Shown here: positions 52,613 through 64,000 of the stretch, piece by piece
How positions within the stretch are numbered: the stretch's first letter is position 1
Layout: the number at the start of each line of letters is the position of its first letter
Assembly: GCF_932294415.1 (NCBI RefSeq)
Contig: NC_065536.1
Coordinates: 49,600,354 to 49,664,353, forward strand
Length of the DNA: 64,000 nucleotides
Reading direction: 5' to 3'
From: Quercus robur
Lineage: Eukaryota; Streptophyta; Magnoliopsida; Fagales; Fagaceae
Position numbers and translations under genes: made by a program
Notes under the pieces: generated by a model
Told to the model about the DNA's origin: nothing
The model's input: the letters and a program-made list of their open reading frames with translations, nothing else
Database searches by the model: none

Positions 52613-53920
52613 GTGTTTTGTCCTCCATCTCCAACGAACTATTTGGCCTTTGAACTTGCAGTGTAGTCAACAACAAAAATGTAAGTATCTTTTATGACCT
52701 CTATTTAGAACGCCTCATGAGTATTGAATTCTCTCTATTACGTTTGCTTTTATGAGTTGTCATTTAGTATTTGCTTTCCTATATTTGGTTTTCTTACTTT
52801 GTTATCATTATTCTTTCCATATCATTATCTTATCTTTAAAATAAAAAATAAAAAAACACTTTCACATCACACTTTCTTATATTCCTATCGTTTTGTTCAA
52901 ATATAACTTCTTATATTCACCTTTTGAAGTCATATAACTCATATTAGCATGAAAACTTTTTGAACTTATAATAGAACTCATATTGAAAACATGAATATAA
53001 AATATTTGATTTCTATTTGGACTAAAATTTTTAAATATGAGTTCATATTTTTAAACATAAATTTTCTTATATTTCTAAAAGAGAATTTTATATTTGAACT
53101 CATATTTCTAAACGTAAATATTTCAAAGAAAAAAAATATGAGTTCTACTTGAACTCAAATTACTTTTTGATATTTTTTTTCAACAAAATATTTAGCTGAA
53201 CTGATATTTTTTTTCAACAAAATATTTAGCTGAACGCTAACTTAGAGTTTAGGAAAAAAGCAAAAACAAAAAAAAAAACCTTATTCTTTTATGTAATTTA
53301 GAGTTTGAAAGGAAAAAAAAAAATCTTTTAACTTCCACAAAAATACTGCGTACAAAATAGGATTACACTTTTCTTTTATTTGGCCAGTTTGATAATTGTT
53401 TAATATTTTCTCTAATTAATGACTCTTTTTTAAAGAGTGGGAATGATATAAATTTTTGTTTTGTTTTGTTTTTTTTTTTTTGTGGTTATTGGGTTTGATT
53501 AATTTTTTTAGTGCCTGCCATGCAATATTACATAATTTTTCATCACACTTTTAGGTTTTTTTTGTGTTTAAAAAATATAGTAATCTTAAATTATAATAAA
53601 TATTCTAAATTATAATGAATACAAATTATTAACTTTTACAAAAAAATTGAGAAGCCTCGTTTGCACGTGCTTAGAGACTAGTTTATTTTTAGGCTGATGA
53701 AAACAGGAAATGCTTCGGCCCTTTGATTGTTGACTTCTTGTTTTAAAAACTCGACTAGAAAGAAAGAAAAGCGTTTCAACTCGGATTTGATTGATGATAA
53801 ATCCTGAGCCTGAGGTTACCAAATCCCTAAATATTACACTATAAAACTAGTTTCCGAAACTGTAAAATACTCCATTCTCTTCCTCATTCACACAATTGTA
53901 TTCTTCACATTCTCACTCAG

Positions 53921-53923
53921 GTA

Positions 53924-53959
<36 letters not shown>

Positions 53960-54398
53960 TCGGATTGCAAAAAGATTAGGACTCTGTCTTGTTAATCTTG
54001 TTCCTAATACCAAACTCATAAATTCCCACCATTTCTGAGGAATTTAGCTTCTGTTTGGTTCATGTGAAATCGAGGGAAAATAAACTTAAAGGTTATATCT
54101 TTCTTTACATATCCTTTGTTTGGTTCTGTTGAAATGAAAAATTAACTCAATTTGACGTTTTCCACTACTGATCGACTAAAGTGGAGCCATTTTTAACATA
54201 AAGGCTTCAACTTTATTTTCCCTCCATTTTCTCGGTAACCAAACAGGTACCTAGGGTTTCAAATTTCAAATCATTATCTTAAAAACTTTATTTAGTTTTA
54301 GGTGTTTCATCGATTGGATTGATGATCTAGGGTTAAGTTTCCATAAATTTAATAAATTCTGATTGAAAAATCGAACTTGTTAGTGGATTGTGGTTTAG
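53921..54398 (+). other. Probable 5' UTR intron of the signal peptidase gene
   Basis: ACTCAG is followed by GTACAT at 53921, and a TTTAG acceptor ends at 54398, directly before the ATG. A (CT)n run lies at 53927-53956 just after the donor. Inferred from splice-site sequence only. Confidence 0.55.
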
Positions 54399-54680
54399 AT
54401 GGATTGGCAAGGGCAAAAGCTAGCGGAGCAGCTGATGCAGATATTGCTATTGGCATTCGCTGCGGTTTCTTTCGGAACTGGCTATGTATTGGGATCTTTC
54501 CAGATGATGATGCTAATATACGCTGGCGGTGTGGTTCTCACCACATTGGTGACAGTCCCCAATTGGCCTTTCTTCAATCGCCACCCGCTCAAGTGGTTGG
54601 ACCCCAGCGAGGCCGAGAAGCATCCCAAGCCGCAACAGCAGCAGGCCGTGAGTTCGAAGAAGAAACCCGCTAAGAAGTAG
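54399..54680 (+). CDS. SPCS1: Signal peptidase complex subunit 1
   Basis: Single-exon gene of 93 residues. The N-terminus MDWQGQKLAEQLMQ is the conserved cytosolic start of SPC12-type proteins. Two membrane segments follow (about residues 14-33 and 37-56). The NWPFFNRHPLKWLDP motif and a Lys-rich end come after. The length is normal for the plant family. The protein is a small non-catalytic subunit of the ER signal peptidase complex, which removes signal peptides from secreted proteins. The ATG has an in-frame family match, so this start is preferred over the overlapping frame at 54377. The next gene lies 4 kb away, and no operon-like link exists in plants. Confidence 0.95.
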   Translation: MDWQGQKLAEQLMQILLLAFAAVSFGTGYVLGSFQMMMLIYAGGVVLTTLVTVPNWPFFNRHPLKWLDPSEAEKHPKPQQQQAVSSKKKPAKK

Positions 54681-57600
54681 GTCAGTTTGACTGATCTATC
54701 TTAGTATAAGCAAATTTGATAGGGGTTGAAAATCGATGTTTTTGTGACGTTTATTTTTCCTTCCTGATATGGATAATACAGTGTATTTGATTGCCCTGAA
54801 TTTTGGACCTTGAGACAATGGGTAGAAAGAATTTTCTTTTCTTGGTTTTGATCAGCTTCACTAGTCTTTTATGTTTACTGATTTACTACAATTTCTCTTT
54901 TTATTTTGCCTTCCTCTTAGTAAAATTTCTGAGAAAAATTTAAATTTGTTCAAGTGATGATATATCTATCCGAATAGTGATGCGTATGATTGAGCTGGCG
55001 TTGAAGATTTGATCACCATTGTAGTTGAAATATGATGACGGGGTGTTATTGAATTAATTTGTGTTGGTTTCATGTTATAACATTTTATATGGCTCTACCC
55101 ATTTTTCAATTTGGATGTTGGATGTTGGGGTTTGTTATCAATAATACATGTGACCGACCCTAACTAATCTATTGAAGATGCATAGCTGACCCCACAAAAT
55201 TGGGGACTAAGGCTATGTTGTTGTTGAAATCGAGGCTCAGTAAATTATTGATAGGGAGTCTTAACTTGCCAGTGAGCTCTGACGCAAATGGCCAAATATA
55301 GTGAAGCGTTAGGTTATGGGTTTAGGACCCACTAAATGCATGTGTAATATAGGGCATCTAACTCTCCAAAAGGAAATGCCCCCTTTGAGCTTTTCTTTCA
55401 ATGATATTGAGTCATTTAGTAAGAAGATGGTATCATGAGGCATCTAATAGGAGGATGTGGAATGTCCGTATGTGCCTTTTGGTACTTAGAAAAGCAGTGA
55501 AGCCCTAAGTAAACAATGATGACCCAAAGATGCTTGGTGGCTATGTTTACTCATTCCTCATTGCTTTATATACTTGGCCAAGATTGGATGATTTGAACAT
55601 ATCAAATTGACAAGTATGGTAAATGATGGATTCTTGCTTTTCAAAGGTGCAATATTTTCTTAAAATGTTTTGTGCTAGGTATGCCCCCCATGGGCTGTCC
55701 AATGTTGCAGAGATAGTTGTGCTCCTAGAGACAACGCCTATCAGTTTTGGGTGCTTTTATTGTAAGTTTAAGTATAGCTAATTTGTTGGAAGAAACCTTG
55801 AAGTGCATTCATTTTATGAAACACCAAGAATTGGATTATTGCTGCGGTTTGATCTCTTGTCTAGTAGTTAGGTTTTTGCTATGTTAACTTGCATATAACT
55901 GCAGATGTTTAATTATGCCACAAGTTTATATGTTGAGAGCCTTCTGATGGCTATTGAGCTTCTAAATCTGTATGCCATGCCCATGTGGCAAATTCTTGCC
56001 CTATGTGCTGTAGAAGAATGATAGATAATCTGTAGATTAATGACTGGAAGTAGCCATGTGAACACCTAGCTTTGGAGACATTTTGCTGGGTGGTTGTTGG
56101 TGGGTTTGTCATAAACTCCTCTGGGTTGACAATGTCATTTTTCTTGTCATACTCCTCTCAGCTTGGCATGTAAATGGGATGGAATGTGTTTTTCGTGCTG
56201 ACAATTAAGATGGATCATTCTGTCTCTAGCCAATCAACAATTATAAAAATGGAAATGATTGGACCTTCTCTTCCAGGAGTAATAGCCTCTCATCTAATTG
56301 CAGCAGGAACTTACCCAGGGTGGGCACGGTAGTTAAAAAGCAAGCATGGAATGTGCTATCATATTAATACTGTTCACTCATTTTATGAAAACATTTATCT
56401 TTCTCTTCCTTCCCCTCCGAGGGTTGGTTCTTGGGCATAGAGGAAGCCAAGGGGAGAAAATAGTGTCAAAACAGTTTCATTTGATTCTAGTGTAAGGGCA
56501 TTAGGTCCAAGGGAATTACAAAATATACACATCTAGTAATTTGCCCTTCTTTCCTAAATCTGAGCCTGTTGGTTCATCACTTTTTTGCTTACCTTGCTAA
56601 GGAATGGCTCTGGTGTAATGAAACTGAGTGTATTGTCAATTGTGATTCTAACTGTTTGTACATAACTTGCATTGTCAAGAGTTTTGTTACAATCAGTTGG
56701 TTGGGAGTTAGTTACTAGTTACGGTTAGAAGTGTTACATTCAAATTAGTTGCACTAACTTCCTTCTAGACCAGCTTGTAGTCCTTGTATAAATATTGGGT
56801 ATGAGCATTAGTATCGGTGGAGGCAATTCAAATTGCTAAAATGCTAAATTTACCAACCAAATATAACAAAAATCGGCTGCATCAATGGAGGAAAAGCCAA
56901 AAATTCTGGCTGTTGAGCTACAATGCACACACAAAGATTGCATGTGCACTGTAACTCAGATGTTAAACAAAAAAACAATATTTTATTAGGTTGTTTATAT
57001 TATTGTGTTGTTTATATTATTTTATTATGTTGAATGCTTGATGTTGGGTGTTTTGTGAATTGAGTTAGTAAAATAAATTAAGTATCTTTTTGTGATGCCG
57101 AATTGGTAAATTTTAGCCACCACCAAGGTGATGCTCAGTAATGAATATCAATAAGAAAACCAGTCATAAGCTTATTCAGATCTTCCTCTCATTCTCCTTA
57201 CCCCAAATCAGTCAATCCATTATCTACCTTGGATTCCACAGGACCCAAGGCTGCAGATAACCATTACGCTTGTTCACCACTAAAATATGTATGGAGCGTA
57301 AAGCCATAAATCATTGTGGAGGGCTTATCTCCTCCCCTTCTTTTGGTACGTTAAGCTATTAATGAGGCCTGGAATTAGCAACTTTAAAAGGGCCAAATGC
57401 ACTAAATTGAAATAAAGAGAACTGTGTCTTGTAAGGTGAGGAACTTTTGAAGGGATTAAACTTAGTGTTGTGATGTACGAAGACGATTAAAGTTATTAAA
57501 ACATATATGATGTATCAGCCAGCTTCAGAACATTCCAGGAGCTTCACCTGCAAGCCTTGGATAACAGGTTTTGATTTCCAGCCACGAACAGGACAATTTT

Positions 57601-57900
57601 CGAGATTTTATTGGCTAAGCTGTTAAAGCAATTTGAGGACTTTATCGCAGCCTGAGGTCCTATATGCACAGAAAATTGGCTTCACGAATGTTGCTTAACA
57701 TCCCTGAAAACCAACTTTCACAATGCAAACAGAATACATATACTTTCACAATGCAAACACAATGGAGTATATTTTACTATTTAGTAATCCGCAGATGATT
57801 GAGTTTTCTCTTTTATTCCGGAGACTCCTGAGAAAGAACCGTGTGCAGGAATGAAATTCATTGATCCATACTAAAGTCCTTGTTCACATCAAGGGCAAGG
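54681..57900. other. Spacer between SPCS1 and the RsgA gene
   Basis: This holds the SPCS1 3' region and AT-rich spacer. 56990-57110 matches the MITE-like end at 36400-36500. Otherwise I see only the SINE fragment listed separately. Confidence 0.45.
55150..55227 (+). mobile_element. Au-like SINE 3' end
   Basis: TAGCTGACCCCACAAAATTG, then GGGACTAAGGC and TTGTTGTTG. This is the typical 3' end of plant Au SINEs. The 5' tRNA-like part is missing. Confidence 0.65.
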
Positions 57901-58810
57901 CAAGTATGTCCAAAAATCTTGATATAACTATACATTGCCCCCCTCAACTGAGGGGTTATATGCGAAATTCGCACGCTTAGTAAGGGGTTCCGCACTTGTG
58001 GAGGGTATACTTTTATGTAAGATTGATATAACATGCAAAGGTTACACAATAAGAAAGGGCAGAATGCAAAAACACCCTCTAAGATTTCAATTCTTCCTTA
58101 TAACTTCGTTAAGATTTTTATATCTGCCAAATTGACATGTGACTAACTTTTGTTCTCTTTTGGGATAGAAAATTCACATGACCATTATATGACCACATTA
58201 AGAAGATTCACCAATTGATTCGTGTCAATATGGCAAATATGGAAACTTTAAAGAGTTCTAAGAAAGAATTGAAAACCTAGGGGTGTTTTTGCAATTGACC
58301 CAAATCCATGCACTGTTTTTGCATTTTCGGCCTATAATAAATTTCCCAATCACCCTACCCAAAAAAAAAGGGCAAGCTAAATAATTGCATATGACGTTAA
58401 AAAGTGGCATTTGCCCATGCCAACCCTCAACTGTTATAGCAATTGTTATCCCCAAAAGACAAGGTTAAAAATCCATGGAGGCATGGACAGCATAACATTG
58501 GACTCCTGAAATTTTGCAAACAAGACTTGTTCAAGAGTGGTTCATCAAAATATAGAAGGCTTTAAAGATGCATATACAACGAACTGGACAGATGCAAGAT
58601 GATCAAGCATGAAAAGGTGAACATTGTATTAGTTGATTAGCTCTACATGTCAAATCTGATTAACTGCCTTCAAAAAAGATTTTGCCTCCAGTTAATCAGA
58701 AATCTAATTAGTCTCTCACTAGCCTGTACTGGTAAATTCAGTTTAACCACCAAGAGAAAAGGGTTAAGAAATTTATTATTTACAGTATAAGATGTGCGGC
58801 AGTTAACTTC

Positions 58811-61800
58811 CTATTGATTTTCCTTCATTGCCCTCAGAATCGGATCATTTTCCATATCTAAGTTGTCGTCATCATCAAGCTCATCCAAACCATCTAGTAT
58901 TGACTGGTTGATGCTCTTACGAGATTTTCGCCTATGCTTCTTAGGCTCCAAACGTGGTTCCGCTTGCTTAACACCCATTTCTCCAACTTTGAACCTGCAA
59001 ACAAGATGATTCATTTGGAATAACTAACGAAACTATTAAACTTTGTGAAAAGTATTAACATACCAGTAACAACCAAGCAGAAATACAAGTACAAGACGAA
59101 TTAACACCATGGCAGGAGTTTATTGGAGGGAAGGCTAAAGAAATAATAGAAAATCCATTAGTTCTTTTTTTTTTAATAGTAGCAAGTTATGCACACACCC
59201 AAATCCCAATGTTTCTTGAACCAACGATCTCAACCTCCATCCCATTATTATGGGAGAAGGAAGTCCAGTGTGCCATAGCTCATAGGCAGAAAATCCATTA
59301 TAGATAAATCACATTAATACAATAAATTTGCACACTTTTTAGGACTAATAAAAACTTTGATAATTATCAGGTTGCAGGCATAATGCACCATTCTTAACAA
59401 AACTAATTAAAGAATAAACTCAGAAGGTTTAACTACCCAGAAAATTTTCCAGGATTGAGCTTTTCACACCATATAGACATCAAAAGGCAACTTATCAAAA
59501 AACACTAACCAAAAGGCTACATGAAGACCCATACAATACAACTGGTTGACAAAAAAAAAAAAAAGGTGATGAACAAACTAATGGTCAAATAAAATGTCAA
59601 TGATCATAATGGTGGAGCCTCTGGCCAGTATTTTGCTGTCACAATGAACATTACAAAAATGCTCCAGAAGAGGTTTTTACATCATAGATATCAAACTAAA
59701 AAGTTGAGCAGGTAACAACATGACAAATGTTCGTTAAACTCACTCCATGTACAGTTTGAACATACCTTACATCACCCTCTCTTTTGGTTCCAAATGTCCT
59801 CAACTGGAATTCCTCCCTGATTCTGATTTCATCAAGAAGTTGAAAATAGTATGGGTATCTTTCCCAGTCCCCTTTCACAACACACCCTGGTTCACCGAGA
59901 TGCAAGCAATTATTGAATGAACATTTTGTGGGCTCATTGTCAATGAGCATCTTCTGGATCTGAAGAGAGTAGTTAAGAGAAGCCATTAGTTGAAACATAA
60001 AAATGTCAAATCAGGTTCAGCATTTGATTCGCAAGAGTAGAAGAAACTAATGTAAATGAATCAAATGAGGTACATAGTGTCTCACTAACAGCACAGACCT
60101 CAGGGAAAGCTTGTGCAAGGGATTGTTTTGTTACTTTCATCAAACTTGGCTGGTTAAACCCAGGAGTATCAGCAAGATAACCCCCTCCTGACAATGGAAG
60201 CAAAGAAACATGGCGAGTAGTATGCTTCCCTCTGCCGCTTCGAGTTGAAACTTCCCCAATACGCTGTTCCTCAAACCACTTGCTACCCAGAATCTGAAAG
60301 AAGTACATTAACAAAGGTGGAAAATATACCGAGATCACATGCAAACACAAAGAAAAGATATTAAGAAAATGAAGATATGAAGCAGAAAGATATCAAACCT
60401 ACAGGATCAAACCAATTATCCCCTTCTTCTGCATCAGAAGCATGGTGGCTGCTTCTCAGAGTATTAATCAGACTAGACTTCCCAACTCCACTTGGACCAA
60501 CAACTACAGTTGTCTGATCTTTCAAAATAAATGCAAGAGCATCAAGCCCAGATTTGGAGTTAACACTGCAAAACACTGGTTCATAGCCCCAACTCTGTAG
60601 CCTAGTCTTCCATCCAACTAGTGTCTGCACACACCATCAAAGGCTAATAAAATTCAGACAAATAGCTGGAAAAGAAAAGAGAACAATGAACAATTTTTCG
60701 TAAAAGGAGACCAAAATATGTAGCCTGCTGAATATGTTTTCACATTCAGAACAAGTTCTAGAGATAGTAGTGGCTTCATAAAAGAACTTTTAGAAACTAT
60801 ATATTGAGAAGTCAACAGCCAAAGCAACAGATTAGGGATTGCAAAAATTCCCCGCCTTACTAGCTCTGCACTGCCCCATCCTACCTCCCTCAGGTTTTCC
60901 CCCGTCCCAAAGAGATGATGGGGCGGGGACAGATTTTGCTCGGGCCGCCCTGTCTTGCCCCATCCCACCCCGAATATATTGTACATATTCTAATACCATC
61001 ATCTCCAAAACACTAGTAGTCTCCCACTTTTAGCACTCTCACGACTACCCATCCCCTTTCCCTCTCATTAGGGACGTCAAAATAACTTCAACCCGCCCTA
61101 CTCCCGTCCCGAAGAGGAGAAGGGAAGGGAATGGGGCACCCCTGATTCAACCCCACCCCACCCGCTGCCATCCTACAACAGAGGTTTCGCTAGTTTTCAA
61201 CTGAAGAACTATATTTAGCACTTTTGCCAAACTACTTGCATTTAAAAATATATATATATATATTAAAATTAAAACCTCCAAGAACAAATATAAGCCTAAA
61301 CTCAGTGAAGCATCAAGGACAGCATTACTTACAAAATTTTCTCCTCTTAAATCGCGATTCAAAGCTAAAACCTAAACTCAAATGCAATGCAACTGTCATA
61401 TTTTTCACACCTGAAGTGAACAAAAACCAACTAAGACTAAGCTAATTAAAAACCTAACCTCTTCATCCACAAGCTCCGACTTGTTCAATGCGAGCGTGAG
61501 CGGAATTCCAGTGGACTCGGCCTCAACAAGAAACCTAGTGAGCGCAAAAGGCTCGAGCCGCGGCTGCTCCAACGAGAACAGCACCAAGAAATGGTCCACA
61601 TTGGCCACCGGAGGGTCCAAAATCTCCGAGCTCCTCTGAAACACGTTCTCAATCATGCCCCTCCGGTCAACCCAATCAATGGACCCAACCAGCACCTTGT
61701 CCCCAACCAACACTCTCCTCTTTATCTTCTTCAGCACCGCCCTCACCACGCACAGCAACTCCACTCCGATTCCAGAACCTTCCGGAGGAGCCACGTCGGC

Positions 61801-62154
61801 GGTTCTAGAAGGTTCGGATTGGACGATCACGCGCATGAAGTTGGCCTGGGCGGCGGCGACGGTGCCGATGGCTTGGGATTGGGAGAGTGGAGGGGCCTCT
61901 TTGGGAGAGAGGATTGGGGCTAAGGAGGAATAGTCTCTGAAGGTGTGTTTGGCTCTAAGGAGATTCTTGTTCGGCGGTGGCTTCTTCGAGACGTTGTTGG
62001 GTTTTTGCTTTTGTTGTTGTTGTTTGGCTGAGATTGTGAAGCATCGGAAAGTCGAGAGCCGGTAGAGGAGGCTGTTGTGGTTGGAGGTGAAGAGAGAAGT
62101 GGCGGTCGGTGTAATGGCGCGGTGGCGGATGAGTGAAATGGAAGCGATCGGCAT
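58811..62154 (-). CDS. RsgA-type GTPase, organellar, small-subunit biogenesis
   Basis: Five exons on the minus strand: 62154-61459, 60624-60403, 60293-60099, 59959-59766 and 58994-58811, all GT-AG, in frame to 496 residues. The first about 75 residues are Ser/Thr/Arg-rich and look like a transit peptide. An OB-fold region follows. The GTPase motifs are circularly permuted: G4 NKSE at 224-227, then G1 GPSGVGKS at 275-282, G2 Thr at 331-332, and G3 DTPG at 348-351. A zinc site C384, C389, H391, C397 follows, with the GDWERYPYY block. RsgA/YjeQ proteins check the decoding centre of the small ribosomal subunit late in assembly. The Arabidopsis counterpart I recall is EMB1688 (At1g67440). The first intron holds a GC-rich insertion. 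No break is seen. Confidence 0.95.
59185..59300 (-). mobile_element. SINE-like fragment in an RsgA intron
   Basis: In reverse, a GAGCTATGGCACACTGG stretch is followed about 50 bases later by GTTGGTTCAAG. These resemble tRNA-type box A and box B. The match is loose. Confidence 0.35.
60838..61190. mobile_element. GC-rich MITE-like insertion in RsgA intron 1
   Basis: Left and right halves are rich in CCCCGCC/CCCACCCC and contain GGGGCGGGG in the left part. The surroundings are AT-rich. GC-rich ends of this sort are common in hAT-like plant MITEs. I found no clear target duplication. Confidence 0.4.
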
Positions 62155-63385
62155 ATGGTGTTGTTTGGTTGCAGAATTTGGATGGAAAGTTTTTGTTTTC
62201 GGAGTGTGATTCTGTTCTATTCGAGGGATTTTGGAATTTGGATAGGAGAGAGAGAGAGTAATGAGTAGTATCAGTGAGAGAGAGTCATGAATTGGGTATT
62301 TTGTCCATTTCTGTTAAGAGCAGTAGTAGAACTTTAGAAGGCCTGGAGGAAGTGAAATAGATTTTATATTATAAATGGAAATGGAAAATGGAAAATTAAT
62401 TGATGAGGATGCCACGGCAGCAATTGAAAAAATAAAAAGTTTACCTATTGGAGGGAAAGATAACCGCTCACCGGCAGTGTCTTGAGAGACTCTAGAGTCT
62501 AGACTCTCTTTTGTAATATCGGAATCCAACTGTTGCTTTAAACTTGTTTGGAAAAGGCCCAATGAATTTAAAAGACCGACCAGTTTATGTCAAGCAAAAA
62601 AACAAAAACAAAAAATGCCTAGGCCCAATCAACTACAAAGGATAAATTGCGGAAGGAAATGAAACGATTTAAGGACAAGGCCCAAGCGGTTAAGGTAGGC
62701 TTCATTAGGGACTGCAATGTAACAGGCATAGGACTGGGAGTGATGCTAGAAATAGAATAGTGCAAATTTTACTAGGGGAAAAGTTAGGAAATGCCCTAAT
62801 AAGAACATTGGTTTAGCAAATATTTATATAAATTTTTTATGGGTAAAGAAAAAATAATTTAACTTTTTTTGACATCTTTTTATATTTCTTAAGAAAGTAG
62901 TATAAAAATTTTCTTAAAATGGTAAATTACCAAATGCCCTAAGAACACTTGTTAACATGACATTTTTACTGATTACTATTTATAAATTAATGTGTTATCA
63001 ATCATGTGGAGGACCAAATCAGCTAAACTTGCTTTGGACAAATACCACAACTAATTTGTATGTGAAAGTAGGAGAATAGCTTACAATGAGAGATCCCAAA
63101 GGGGAAAGAGCTAGACGATCGATGGTGGAGCTGGTCTATAACCTATAAAGACTCATTTTTCAAGCTACCCGATGTGGTCTTTGGTTGCTAGAAGTGCATG
63201 CAACGACTGAATGAGATTCTGTGTTTCCCTAATTCCCCAAAACTCCCTTTCTCTCCTATTTTCCCTCCCCAAAATTGTCCAACCCCTGATTTCTCCAATC
63301 TTACCCCCTTTATACTCTTGAGTTAGTGGATTAGTAATGATGAGAATCCTCCACCTTTGCAACGCACTTTACTTGTAATTGGGTA
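62155..63385. other. Upstream spacer of the RsgA gene
   Basis: A (GA)n run near 62247-62259 lies in the likely 5' leader of the GTPase gene. The rest is AT-rich with no gene I recognise. An open frame at 63165-63362 on the minus strand is not supported. Confidence 0.45.
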
Positions 63386-63389
63386 GATC

Positions 63390-64000
63390 TAGGATGTGTT
63401 TAATGTTTCAAGGAACAAAGTCTCAAGTTCAAGTGTTAAAACCATACAAGTATGTCCAAGAATCAAGTGAAGAAGTGCTAGATTTTAAAACTCGACAGCT
63501 ATTATCTATCGAGATTTAAAAGGATATTTAAGCCCGATGCTCGACAACTTCTCGACAGATAAGCTATCTATCGAGGTTTAAGAAAATTAGTTTTTCAAAT
63601 CTGATTTCACTCCAATCTGTGTATAGATGTTTGAGCTTTCTTTTTTCACAACCCTAAACATATATAAGGATTATTTTAAGGGCTGTCACAGCTAATGCAC
63701 TTCAATGCAAAAGTTTTTCACAAGCATATTGTGAACCAGAGACATATGCCCTAATTCATCTTTATCTTTAAGAAGCTGCTGTGTTTGTACACCAGAGGGT
63801 TTTGTAACTAAGGAGTTTCTTGATCTTCATTGTATGATGAACTGAAGAACTTTACAGCCAACATCCTTTTCAAGTTGGTGTGTAAGTCACGTACTAGGAT
63901 CCGCACATCGAATTGGTTAGTCACGTACTGGGAGCCGTGCAATGAAATGAGAGATTGTCATTACAGTTTAAGTCCAATTGGGTATTGGGGTAAGAGTTCA
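63390..64000 (+). mobile_element. LTR-retrotransposon end, cut by the window edge
   Basis: TCGACAG, TATCTATCGAG and CTCGACAACTTCTCGACAG repeats at 63490-63580 are followed by CATATATAAGG near 63659 and two GTCACGTACT(A/G)GGA blocks at 63887 and 63921. These words are familiar from LTR retrotransposons of woody dicots. Limits are unknown because the sequence ends here. Confidence 0.45.

Larger units (their letters stand above)
49424..53681 (+). mobile_element. Probable Helitron carrying a nested solo LTR
   Basis: The 5' end reads TCTATACTACTATTTAAGG after an A. The 3' end reads GCACGTGCTTAGAGACTAG before a T. Helitrons begin TC, end CTRR after a short GC hairpin, and insert between A and T without duplicating the target. 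GCACGTGC is a perfect palindrome of the sort found there. No Rep/helicase gene is present, so it would be non-autonomous. Parts of the interior are repeated: TCCTACAAAATAAGATCACTC-like words occur near 49570, 52180 and 53345. Possibly two related elements are joined. Confidence 0.55.

Overview
This is nuclear DNA of a dicot plant, AT-rich and gene-poor. It has GT-AG introns, Ty1/copia, Mutator, hAT, Helitron and MITE sequences, and SINEs. The density of LTR and MITE debris and several repeat types recall woody Fagales such as oak or chestnut. That assignment is an impression; no species was proven.

Genes, left to right. (1) 3674-15625, plus: a 21-exon gene for an endoplasmic reticulum metallopeptidase 1-like M28 peptidase, 873 residues. 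Its introns are full of repeats. (2) 39562-42958, plus: ribosomal protein uL22 (RPL17), seven coding exons. Its 2.3 kb third intron carries six tandem H/ACA snoRNA-like units. (3) 46814-46967, plus: an apparently intact U4 snRNA gene with a plant USE, TATA box and 3' box. (4) 54399-54680, plus: signal peptidase complex subunit 1. (5) 62154-58811, minus: an organellar RsgA-type circularly permuted GTPase, five exons. The peptidase, RPL17 and GTPase appear in the order I recall for Arabidopsis At1g67420, At1g67430 and At1g67440, so the window looks like an expanded version of an old gene neighbourhood.

Mobile DNA fills the rest. From about 16.7 to 28.2 kb lies a broken Mutator-like element. It contains a Tourist-type MITE (TAA target duplication), a hAT-type MITE (8-bp duplication) and a large broken hAT element. 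Directly after it is a full-length but dead copia element (28275-34761, 5-bp duplication AAATT) that itself contains a Tourist-type MITE. Next comes a broken GRF zinc-finger gene on the minus strand, convergent with the Mutator transposase. Solo LTRs with target duplications lie at 36643-38975, 48410-49111 and 50206-52125. The last is nested in a probable Helitron (49424-53681). SINE pieces, LINE pieces, a Mutator-type MITE and microsatellites fill introns and spacers. The window ends inside another LTR-like repeat.

The most novel signal is the H/ACA array in the RPL17 intron. Every unit keeps an ANANNA H box, and units keep paired arms despite sequence change. One transcript would therefore supply a ribosomal protein and probable RNA-modification guides.
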